In this document: positions 47,211-58,900 of the stretch, in pieces
Layout: each line of letters begins with the position of its first letter
Numbering within the stretch: position 1 is the stretch's first letter
Origin: Nereocystis luetkeana
Lineage: Eukaryota > Sar > Phaeophyceae > Laminariales > Laminariaceae
Direction of reading: 5' to 3'
Assembly (NCBI GenBank): GCA_031213475.1
Contig: JARUPZ010000014.1
Span: forward strand, 7,140,054-7,204,053
Length of the DNA stretch: 64,000 nt
Made by a program: the position numbers and the translations under genes
Notes under the pieces: generated by a model
What the model saw: only the letters and a program-made list of their open reading frames with translations
What the model was told of the DNA's origin: nothing
The model's database searches: none

Positions 47211-47685
47211 TTCGTGTTGGTCCCGTTGCCTCCTCCCTCCAAGCTCCAAGCTTGTTGATTCGAACGTTCAAACTCTCTGCTCGTGCTCTTCTCACAGGGA
47301 GTAGCACAACAAGGGCAGGGGACAATGGTTTCCCTCGCCGCTTTGCTGTACGTAGATTGCGCTCTATCGGCCTGCCCTTTTTCCCTTCGGAACTACCGGG
47401 CCGTCGAAGGCAAAGGCTGCCCCACAACAGAGCAGCAGTAGCCACAACAGCAACAGAAGTTGTGCACTGCTGCACGCAACCGACACCCGACACGACACCA
47501 GTCTACACAGTCTAGGCTGTGCGCTATCTTGTGATTGGCCCATTATTCCGCCGCACTTGAAAAATGCTCTTCCCGCTCTGCCAGGTCCTACATATTTCGT
47601 GAAAACCTCCCGATTTGAGCTGCAGCACGCTGTACTGCTGTGCGCTGTGCGACGAGAGCTTCTCTGCCTGCAGTGGACTGCTGTC
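47211..47685. promoter_or_regulatory. Shared FIBP/PEX1 divergent promoter region
   Basis: 475 bp between the two divergent start codons. I see no clear TATA box or initiator. The region includes GCAGCAGTAGCCACAACAGC-type CAG/CAA-rich sequence and a Cys/Gly-coding-like open frame I do not believe. With both start codons this close, transcription start sites and any control elements must lie here. No MITE sits in it, unlike the flanking introns. Confidence 0.6.
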
Positions 47686-47778
47686 ATGGTTCGCGCAACG
47701 GTGCGATTGGTGAAGACCAAGAACTGCTTCGTGAATCTTCCTCCGCACGTGGCGCGAGGTCTCTCGGGGGCTTCAGAG
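47686..47778 (+). CDS. PEX1: PEX1 exon 1
   Basis: 31 codons from ATG, with CTGTC before the start. VRLVKTKNCFVNLPPHVA is the first beta-strand and loop of the PEX1 double-psi barrel N-domain. Donor GAG|GTGATG, phase 0. Confidence 0.9.
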
Positions 47779-47857
47779 GTGATGAACTATTTCCCTGCTG
47801 CTGGTGTGTTGCTGTTGTTTGCTGTGCGTGTACGACGTAGCCAGGCGTGCTGTTTCT

Positions 47858-47889
<32 letters not shown>

Positions 47890-50800
47890 GGCGGCTGTGG
47901 TGGTGCTGCTAGAACTGCAGCAAAAACTGGTGTAGGAGTGCAGGTTGTGTCGCATGGTTTTCGTTTCGGGGGTGCACGCCTTTGCGGCGAGGCGCAACCG
48001 GCGAGGCGCAACTTCAGTGCTCAGGCTAGCAGTGTGTACGGAGGTGCTTGAACCAACGCTGCTGTTGTCGTACGGGTACGCAGGTTTTTGTACGCAGCCA
48101 TTTCGTTGAGAATGCTGTTCCGTTACCGCACTGCGGCCTCTGATGCTGGCTGTGCATGGGTGTCTCCGATCCGGCAGAACTATTATTAATAGTTGCGTGG
48201 TGCGGGGTGTCGGATGCTGCTGTATTGCGCGCTGAACAGGAGCAGCCACATGTGGTATGTGGCCGCTTTCGAGAGCACTCAAAACGCTAAACCTGCGATC
48301 GGCGCGCGTCGCAAACCAGATTGACTATTAATAGTGGTACCAAGTGTGCAAGCTCCCGCACGCACGGTATAAATATGTGAGAGGCGGTGGGCATGTTGAT
48401 GCTCGTGAAGTTCCTAAGAAATTCCCGTCGGGACGTAGGGACCCAACCAAATAGGCCAGGAGGTATGTCAAGCAAGGCAAAACGTGCCTTGTCAAGGGTG
48501 CACCGTAGGGCCGAGTGTTAAACACTAAAACCTAGTATTCTGGTGTCAGTCGAGGCAATGTCGAGGCAAAGTTGCTGTCTGGCAATCTCCTGACACCTTT
48601 GGACCCAACTGCAACTTGGTGTACCGAAGAGCCCAGAAGGCTACAAGACCATGGGCCAAGCGGCGACGTAGCGTCACACATTGCACCGCACATTATGCAT
48701 GAATAAATGAACACGGAGACACGACTCGATTTGATTTATCCTCTCCCCCCCCTCCAACCCGACATGCTCCGTCCCGGCATTGTAGGGATGCGAGGGTCTA
48801 TGGTCATACGACTACGGCCATGCATGAAATCGAGTACTTATCTCCTATCGAGTACACCCCCCCCCCCCCCCCCCAATGGTCAAATGACTAAGGCAAGCAA
48901 CAAATGAGTACGCCCCTTCCCCCCCCCCCCCCCCTCCCGTGTAGATTTTCGCCCTTCTTTCTTCTATACCCCCTCCCTAATACTCGTAGTATTATAGTCG
49001 TCACTCAGATCCGGGGTGCCCCCCCCCCCCCCCCCCCCCCTCCCGTGTAGATTTTCGCCCTTCTTTCTTCTATACCCCCTCCCTAATACTCGTAGTATTA
49101 CAGTCGTCACTCAGATCCGGGGTGCCCCCCCCCCCCCCCCCACTCCCCACTGTACAGTACGCGCCTTGCCTTTTATATCGCCAGAAGCGTCCACCATTTT
49201 TTTTCCCCTCGTCGACCCGCGTCTAAATTCCTTGCCCGCCCACGCTGCGCACGCGCTCTGGGCTTCCTGGTGTCTTTCGAGAAAGTATTAGCTGTCGCTA
49301 CAATAGTGTGTGTGTTCTTCACATTAAACCGTTCTAGCATCCAGCACAGCCAGTATCCGTGCCGATTCTTCGATTCTAGAAGAGATACAAGTTCTGTGGT
49401 CACGAAGCTTGGCCACAGAGATATCACTGTACGTTGCCACGTTTGCAGTAAGCACAGCGGTGGGCAATGCAGCAGGAAGTAGGAACTCGCGCAACAGGAT
49501 GTTTTAATGTTAGTAGCTGTCGCCAGCTTGTGCGTGTCGAGTGCTGATGAAAAACAAAAAAAACGAAATATTAATAATATCGAGAAACAAATGTAACAAA
49601 CGTACAACAAGGCTGCGAGTGTGTCCCGGCGGGAAGGGGTGAAGGGGTTGAGGGATTTTGAGACTTGATTTTTCTTCGGAGGTACCAGTATCGTTGTTGC
49701 GCTGAATTGTTACCGCGGGTGGGTGTTCAGGGGCAAATACAATGCCAAGTGTTGGAAGGTCGACGGCGCGCGCGCGCACACACACACACGCGCATGCTCC
49801 ATTGCTCGCGGACAAAGCACGAAAAGCCATGCCAAAAAAAAATACGTGCTGGTCTACCTCCTCCTCCTCCTCCTCCTCCTCCTCCTCCTCCTCCTCCTCC
49901 TCCTCCTCCTCCTCCTCGTCCTCCTCCTCCTCCTGCTCTGCTATTGTATACTTGTACATATATGATACGATGCAGCAGCAGCAGAGGTGATAATGCTGGT
50001 GGAGCACTTTTCTGCCTTTTTTTCTCATTTATGATCTGCCTTTTTGCCATTTATGTATAACTCAGATCCGGGTTCACTATGCAAAGTAGGTTCTCCTCCT
50101 CCCTCCTGCCCCCTACTGCAAGGTTCGTGCCTTGCCTGCCTTTTTTGTCGCGAGAATAATTCAGCCCGCCCTTTCTTCCCTTGTCGACTCGCGTCTTATT
50201 CGGCGACCAGCTGGAATCCAATCAACGTGGTGGTTTGTCTGCGTGTTTCGTACTTCCGCACACAACCTGCAGCATACCTTCTGCGTCCGACCGGGGGCAA
50301 CGCAAAGAGTCGCGTACAGCTAGCTCACTCAGCAGAAAGTGCAGGCCGTATCACAGCTTTTAGCATGAATCACACAGCACAACAGCTGCAAGAGCAGCAG
50401 CACGCGGCTCGCCAAACCCGCAACGCCAAAACCAAGTAAAGCGGGCGCCGTTGCGCAGGTGACCGCTGCTCCTACTCCTGCTGCTGCTGTGTACCAGGTA
50501 CCTGGTATATATACTGGTATATATGTATATACGGTAGTACGGCAGCTTTTGGTTTCATGCCGGCATCATGCATAGCGAATCATTGCCCGAACCCCCATGT
50601 TGGGAGGACGTAATTCGCCCCCTCAGATTGTTACTGATGGACATACCGGGTATCTCGTATAGGGTTTACTGCTATTAACCCCTTTAGAACCGCAGTCCCG
50701 TTTTGGGGAGAAAGTACTTGAAATTTGACTAGTTTGTCCCCACAACGGGACGGCGGTTCTAAAAGGGTTAATAGAGTTAAGCACACACACGGGGGACTCG

Positions 50801-53800
50801 CTAAAGGGGTGTTCCTTGCGCCTTGCTCCGAGAAGGGAGCGTGTCCTCCTTCCCGTCCCTCCTTACCAGGCCTTGTACCGCAGTACCAAATCTGTCCAAA
50901 ATGTCACCATGGCGTTTCCTATCTATCAATAGCATATACTGCCAGCATATGCTGCCAGTACTCCTGTAAGTACTACCTCGGCAATGCCAGTACGCCATCG
51001 AACACACCGGTGCCTCACACAACGCGAGTGGCCAGAATACCGAATGCGCTCTCATAAGCAGGACCCAAATGTCAAAGGGAACCGTCTTTGTGGCCTATTG
51101 AAAGCGCTACGTATGATGCCACCTTTTCCCCTCAATATAGTGGCCTTTTCTACACAAAAGCGTAATCCAAATAGTCCTTGCTTTCAGGGGCAGAGTGTCC
51201 CTTAGTGTGACCACATTTTCGGCACTGAAAAGTAATCCCAATGGTCCTTATTTTCAGGGATAGAGTGTCCCTCAATATAAATAACTTTTCTACACTAAAA
51301 TTTAATTCAAATGGCATTATTTTCGGGGGGCAGTGTTCCTTGGTATAACGACCTTTTGTACCCTATAGTGTGATCCAAATTGGCCGTATTTTTAGCTTCC
51401 CTAAATATATGGACCTTGTCTACACTAACATGTAGTCAAAGTGTTCCTTGTTTTCAGGAACAGAGTGTCCCTTGACACGATGACCTTTGCAGACTAAAAC
51501 GTAATCCAAATGTAATTTTAACCCATTTAGTACTGCAGTCCCATTTTGGGGGCAAACCACTTGGGATTAGACTGGTTTGTCCCCAAAACGGGACTGCGGT
51601 CCTAAAAGGGTTGAGGGACGAAGTGTCTCTCAACATATTGACCCTTTTCGTGTTAGCATTATGTAATTCAAATGGTCCTAAGCATTGATATGGCAAGTAC
51701 ATCATGCCCAAAGTACTGCTCCGAGTTGCTCGCCCCGAATACAATGGTGCTCTACTGTACGAGTGTTTTGTGGCTGCCTTTTATCACGTTACCATCGACG
51801 AAAAACACGCCGCCGCCAAACATGCAACTCCACGGTACGTGGGGAGGGTAGTCTAGAGCCCAAGCATTTCCGAGACCGAAGGGGCTGCTAAGCCGAGGAA
51901 CTTCCCCACGCACATATATATCTGCCTCGACAAAAGCAAGGTCATCACCGTAACCCATCTGTTCCTTAATCGGTCGACCCCGCATACAGGACGCGCGCGA
52001 GATACACACGAAACACCCCACCTCTGGGATAACATCCCAAACCTTTTTTCTCCAAAAGAGGAGGGGATGGGGGGGGGGGGGAGGGGGGCACGTTTGTCTC
52101 GAAAATCGAAGGGGGGGGGGGGGGGGCACACACACCGAAAACTGCTGTGGCGTTGGAAAATATCTCGGTGATCTAAACCCATGGATGAGTCGCTCGGACA
52201 CCCATGTTTTGCGTGGTGTTTGCATGTACCATATTTTCGCCTGGTCTCAATGTCGGGCTGCGGACAGCGAACACTCCCCTCTCATTTTTATCGCGTGCTC
52301 GTACTGGTATTTTACTTTTGTTTTTTGTTTGTTTTTTGTCCCAGGGGGCAGTTATTCTGCACTTTTCCTGGGGAAATAACGCCTCGTCCGCTGCCTCCGG
52401 GGACGGGGGGAAGGGGGGAAGAGGGGGCAGCGCCCCCCCCCAGTCCCCATCGTGGGCGTTTGTGTCGTGGAATGGAGGCCTCAGCGAGCCGGGAAGGTGG
52501 GTTTCGAGGGTCTGAGGTATATGGGGGTTCCCACCCGCGAGCTGACGGTAGCGCACCAGTGTTTCGACACTATGGTTGGTTGACGGGTTGTTCATCCGAG
52601 GCAAAGCGGACTAAACCTATATCTGAGTTCGACCCTAACCCAATCGAACAACACTACTTGAACAATTAACGGTGTGTCTTGGGGATCTCCGCAGAAGTGG
52701 GGAACTCTACCGCGCGAGCCGGCCTTCCCCTCCGACTTTGACTCATTTTTATGGTCTGGTTGTTTCATGTTTGTGTCGGTTCGGTTCGGTTCGGTTCGGT
52801 TCGGTTCGGTTCGGTTCGGTTCGGTTCGGTTCGGTTCGGTTCGGTTCGGTTCGGTTCGGTTCGGTTCGGTTTGGTTCGATTCGGTTCGGTTCGGTTCGGT
52901 TCGGTTCGGTTCGGTTCGATTCGGTTCGGTTCGGTCCGGTCCGGTTCGGTTCGGTTCGGTTCGGTTCTGCTCGCCTTGGCTCGGTTCGGCTCCGTTTGGT
53001 TCGGTTCGATTCGATTCGTTCGAGCATGCCATTATTTTCTTGGTGGGTATTTACCCCCACACGATACGGGTAGGCGCGTGTTTTCGCGATTTGAGACCTG
53101 CAGTTCCCGTGTGCACCTGCCTACCTCTGAAAATATGAACTGCTGTCTTAGGGAATACTTCAATTCACACTTTGTAGCAAGCCAGGTTGACGAAGATCGG
53201 GGGGGGGGGGGGGGGGTGGCGGGGTGAGGTTGATCGTGCGGTAGACCTATGATACGCGTAGAAGGGTGCTCAGGCTTTGCGGCTGCGGCTCTGTGTTGAG
53301 AAACCAGCGCTGATGTCGGAAGGGAACCCGGTAGGCGCCCATCCTTTTGCCGCCGTCGGACGCTGGTATCGCTTACTTTCAGCCGCTACTCCCTCGACCC
53401 CCACCCCCACCCTCACTCACTCCAAACCCCCAACCGCACCCTCGACTCCCACCCGATCCCCCGACTTCCGCTTCACACCACCACCCCTTTACCCCCACCG
53501 CTGGCGGATCGGCGTGAACATCTTCAGCGGGGTTATCGAGTTGCCGATGGCGCTAGCCCGAGTCACGGGGCTAGCGGCTGCCCTGGACTCGGACTCTTTC
53601 CTCTCGGTGCGAGCCGAGGCCGCGGGGTATGTCTCCACCGCTTCTCGCGTGTGTCTGGAGCCTGTATCGAGCGACGATTGGGAGATCCTGGAGGCTAACG
53701 CGCAGCATTTGGAAGGGCAGATGTTGTCGCAGGTGAACGATCGGGGGGGGGGGGGGGCTTTGGTATGCGTGTGTGTTTTTGGTGGTTTGGTGTTGTCGTC

Positions 53801-54154
53801 TTTTGCTTGTTTTTTTTTTGTCGTTTATTTGTTGCTTTTTTCAAGGAGTGTTTTAGTTTTCTTTCGTGGTCTCCAGGTGGTGTCGGTTTTAGCATGTCTG
53901 TGCCCTTCAGATGTTGTCCTACAGTTTTGTTGTTGTGGTTGTGTTTTTTTCGTGCTGAGTCGTGTTGTTGTTTTGCTTGTTTTTTGGCGTTTTCTTAGTG
54001 TTTATGTCTTTTGCTTTTTGTGTTTGTGTGTTTCGGTTTTTGTTCTATACAGGTAGTTTTTTTTTCGTGTCGTGTTTTTTCCCTCCCTGGAGCCGGGGCA
54101 TAGCAAAGGTTGGGAGGTCTTGGGGAATGTTGCACAAGCACCGCTCGGAAAGAC

Positions 54155-54187
<33 letters not shown>

Positions 54188-55897
54188 TATATACCTGGTA
54201 TATTATACCCGGCCCCCGGTTGACACGTTCACGATCATACTGCACGATACAGAATCAAGGATGTAATTATTTTGTGTACTACTCGTAAATACGTAATTCG
54301 AACCACTACGAATCAGGTTTCCACCTCCGAGGCCGATAGCGGGTCCCGCCTCCAGGGTACACGATAGTACTCAGCATTGTCGTAGGTGATGTGGGTGTGT
54401 TTGTGAGACATTCTACGATAGAGGGTCACCATCTTTTTTCTGAGGCTCCTGACTTAAGGAGCTCCACGCCTCACCCGATAACTGAATTCAGCAAAAATCC
54501 AATTGCAACGCGGCGAATATTCCCATATGGCCCGAGTCTACAAAACGTTTTTTCGAAATCACGACTGACATCCCGACTAATTGGGGTCAAAGAACCCCGT
54601 CTTTCAGAAACAAAATAGCGGAAAAGTGCTACCTCTATCGTAGAACGGGTCTTGTGTGCATTTCACGTTCCTTGTTTTGTTTCGTGTTTCGTCTCGTGTG
54701 TGTGTTTTTGTGTTTGATTCCGTGTTTTGTGTGCTGTTTTGTTTTGTATGGCCAGGTTTGTGTTTTTTTTGTGGTTTTGTTGTTAGTTAGTTAGTTACCT
54801 GGTAGTTTGTTTGTTTGTTTGTTTGTTTTTTGGTCTTGCGTTATAGGTATTTGTTCTGTCGTTTGTTCAGCCTGTCTCGAGCGATGATTGGGAGATCCTG
54901 CAATCCAATGCGTACAGCACAGAGCCACTTTGGAAGGGCAGATGGTTTTGCCAGGGATGCGTGTATTTGGTTTGTTCGTTTTGTGTTTGTTTTGTGCTGT
55001 CGTTGGCGAAGGGTGTTTAATTTTACTTCTTTTGCATTTGTGCGTACAGTAAATACGTCGAATGTTGTTTTTTCTTTCGTTTTTGTTTGTTTTTGAATAT
55101 TTTTTCGGTTTGGTTTAGTTTTTTCGTAGTTCGGTTCAGTTTATTTTTGTCTGTTCCAATTATATGTCGATGTTGTCAACTGGGAAATCATGCACGTGAA
55201 GCAAATACCGCAAGCACCAACATGTACGAAGCATACGTATTGCATGGTTTATTTTTTTGTAGTTTGGTTCAGTTTTTTCGTTCGTTCCAATCTTGTGCCA
55301 ATGTTGTCGACTGGGAAATCATGCACGTGAAACAAATACCGCGAGCGCCAACATGGACGAAGCATACGTATTGCACGCGCGAGCCGAGACTACGAGTGCA
55401 AACACACGACGCCAGAAAACTTGCGTCCGGGCGATAGATACGTAGGTACAGCTGCCCCCCGAGGCCGGCGCTTTTGACTAGTTGTTCGTGGACACGCTTC
55501 TTTGTTGCGAACGATGAGCATCGTGGAACCATCTACAGTATAGCCAGAAAGAGATCGACAAATACAGAGACAAGAGACAGAGGGAGGGGCGAGTGGCGGG
55601 TATATTTCCGCCGGTCTAGGATGCGCCCACCAATTTTTAGTTTTGAGGCTCGTCACCCACGAGCTTCTTTTTTTGGAGAAGAGCAAAAAGGTGCAATCCG
55701 AGGAGAAATCCGCTCCAGGGGGGACCATAGTAAATACCAGGTAGGACTAAACATTGTTGATAAAAATAAGGAACTACATGGGTTTTTGTTTGTACCGTAG
55801 GTCCTGTTTACTATGGTCCCCCGTAATAAGCCTGGGCATTAATGTTGATACACATGTAATGGCGCTCCGACGATATTGGGTAAGGGAACGTATTGTT

Positions 55898-55929
<32 letters not shown>

Positions 55930-58900
55930 AGGAATATGTTGGGCACCCGTATCGTGGTAGTTGTTTCCTCCGCGTGTTGTCGCTCTTTGTTTTTGGCTGT
56001 GGGGATGCGATGGTTGACCGTCCGGCTGCCATCCAATGTGGGCAGCACCCCCGCGACATGACTATATAGTCGGACACCGGACCGGCGGCCGCTGCTGCCT
56101 TTCCTCCCCCCCCCCCCTTCCAACCCTCTCCCCCTATTTTATATAGGTTGGGTTGGCGTCCGTTGGTGACGACACTGTAAAACGTGCTGCTCACTACGTG
56201 AGCTAGACAACCAGGGTACCTTCTTTTTTTTTTTTGGCGGTCGCTCAAAGCTGGTTGTCAAGTTAGATCATTTGTGCGAGGTAAAGAACCTTTACTCCGC
56301 ACAATTGGGAATGATCGTATCACGTAGTGTTCAAGGTAAGGCACCCAAGAGGCAGTTACACATGTACTCCCATTGCTGTCTCTGGAAGGGCCTACATAGG
56401 AAATTAAATTAACTCATTGAAGCTGTCATTCGCATGCAAGTCCGCCTCACAAGCGGTTCTTAGTAGGATGCAGCTCACCCTTCACGCGACTCGCCGGATA
56501 CCTCACGGCGCTTTGCGCTTGGTGCAAGCAAAGTCTGCCTGGTCGGTGAAAACCCGACGTGCTCGGTCCCAGCATTGTAGGGATGCGAGGGTCTATGGTC
56601 ATGCGACTACTACGGACATGCATGACAATGAGTACCCCCCCCCCCCCCCCCCCTCCCCTGTTTGTTCCGACTCCCTCATTCCCCCCACCCCCTCATTCCT
56701 TCGCCTATCCCTCCCCTTCCGCCCTCCTCAGCATTCTGGTGTGGTACCCAAAGCATTCGTATATACTTCGAAGTATATATGTTCTTCTTCTCTTTTTTAG
56801 TTCTGTTGTTTCATTGCTGTTGTGGTCAGGTGTGCGTGGCCTACCCCGGCCAAGTGATGCCGATCTGGGTCCACAACACGTCGCTGATCGCCCTCCGCGT
56901 GGTGTCCACCGAGGCACCGGGAGACCACCCTGCGGCGTGCGTCAGGCTGACGGCGGAGACGGAGGTCGTGGTCTCCCCGAAGCCTCGCCAGCGACAGAGA
57001 AGAAGGAGGAGGCGTGCGGGTCAGAGCGGGGACGGTGAGCCCAGATCCCCTGTTTCTTTTTCAATAATGGCGGCGGTGACAACAGTAGCGGTAGCCGCAA
57101 CGGTGACGTCGGCGTTGGTTGTCCGACTCTGTCAGGGCGTGTCCTAACAGATTAAAAAATCGGAATCGAAAATCGAAAATCGAAAATCGAAAATCGAGAA
57201 TTGAAAATAAAAATCGAGAATCGAAAATCGAGAATCGAAAATCGAAAATCGAAATCGAAAATCAAAATCGAAAATCGAAATCGGAAATCGAAATGGTAAG
57301 TCGAAGTCAAAATTAAAACGAAATAGGCGCTTATTGGTCCCTGGCCCCAACACGTTTCCCGTTCGTTTTTTAGGTTCTGAGAAAACGAACGATTTTCAAC
57401 CCATTGCCTGAATAGAAAAGTTGGCTGCCGAAAATCGAGAAGCGAATCGAACACACGGACAGCAACAGTTCAGCTTGTCCTGCTGGTCAGCGCAGCCACG
57501 TCGAAGCATCGCATCAGGACCGCCGTGCACAGCACTCAACCCACAGCCAGCACGGCGACACAGCCGCACAGACCCCTCCCCCTAAACAGGCAGCAGGCGA
57601 ACCACATCACCAGCCCCCGACGTTCCCGGGCCTTCGTTTCCCGGCGTCCGAGCCAAAGCGAACACAGTTTGAGGAGCGTTCAGGATGTATGGAAGAAGGA
57701 GATTGGAAGTTCGTTTTCAGCATAATTTGAGTATTGATCTCGGGGCGTCAACGTTGGACGCGCCGCCACCTCCATGGGAGGCCCCACGACCTCCCGGGAT
57801 CGAGTTGTCGTCGCGGTCGCCTGCTTCTGTGGTGGATCTGTGTTTCCGAGCGCTAGATTGTCGGCACGTGTGCGCTGCTATGATATGAGTGGCCCGTAGG
57901 TTGTGCCCCCCCGTTGAATCGTTGCGTTGATTTCTATCTTCCACAACTCGATTCGGTCTGGACACCTCGTCTAAAACTACTCTTGAAAGCGAAAGCATTT
58001 CGACTTTCGACTTTCGATTTTGGACACGCTGTCATTCCCTGGTGTAAAAATTTAAACAAAAAACACTTTTTTTTTTTTTTTTTTTTTCACTTTTGTTTGT
58101 TGGCGTTTTTTTTTTTCATTTTTTTTTTTTCTTTTCGATTTGTTTTCTTTCGTTTTTGTCTTCGCCATCGCTTTCAGCCTATGCGTCCTATGTCCGATGG
58201 CGTTGCCAACCATCCAACCCTCTTTTACTCCCCCCCGGTTTCCTTCTCCCCCACCACCCTCCCTCCCTCGACTCCCCCCCCCCGCCCCCCTTTCCCTCCC
58301 TGCCTTCCCCTCCCCCCCCCGCCCTCCCATCGAATCGCCTCTACTTCTCGTCGATTTTTTTCTACGTTCCGTCTCGAAAGGGATGCGTGGTCAATGGTCA
58401 AATGACTAAGGCAAGCAACAAATGAGTACGCCCCCCCCCCCCCCCCCTCCCCCTCCCTCCCCCTCCCTCCCTGCCTTCCCCTCCCTCCCGGCCCTCCCAT
58501 CGAATCGCCTCTACTTCTCGTCGACTTTTTTTTCTCCGTTCAATTTTGTTTTCATGGTATGTATATATCAGAAGAAGGATTCTGGCGGTTCCGCTCGAGC
58601 GGGCTCTTGAGGGTCGCTCCGCCGCCCCCCGGCTTGAAAAATGCCTGCCATGGTGACGGGGATGGAGATAGTGGCGGTGGTTGCGGCCGCCCACACTTAC
58701 TTGCGCACCCGGCTACCCTGGCGGGCGTGGACGGGTGGAGTGGCAGGTGAACCGAGGGGGTGTAGGGTGGGGTGGATGAGGAAGGGGGGGGGGGGGGGGG
58801 GGGGTGTACTCATTATCATGCATGGCCGTAGTCGTATGATCATAGACCCTCGCGTTCCTACGATGCCGGGACGAAGCACGTCGGGTTTTCACCGACCAGG

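Noticed and set aside
49510-50060. Poly-Glu, poly-Leu, poly-Pro and poly-Ser ORFs
   Set aside because: All are the (CTC)n tract read in different frames within PEX1 intron 1.
52592-53227. RFGSV and EPNRT repeat proteins on both strands
   Set aside because: A five-base repeat without stops is open in several frames; no codon preference or flanking coding signal.
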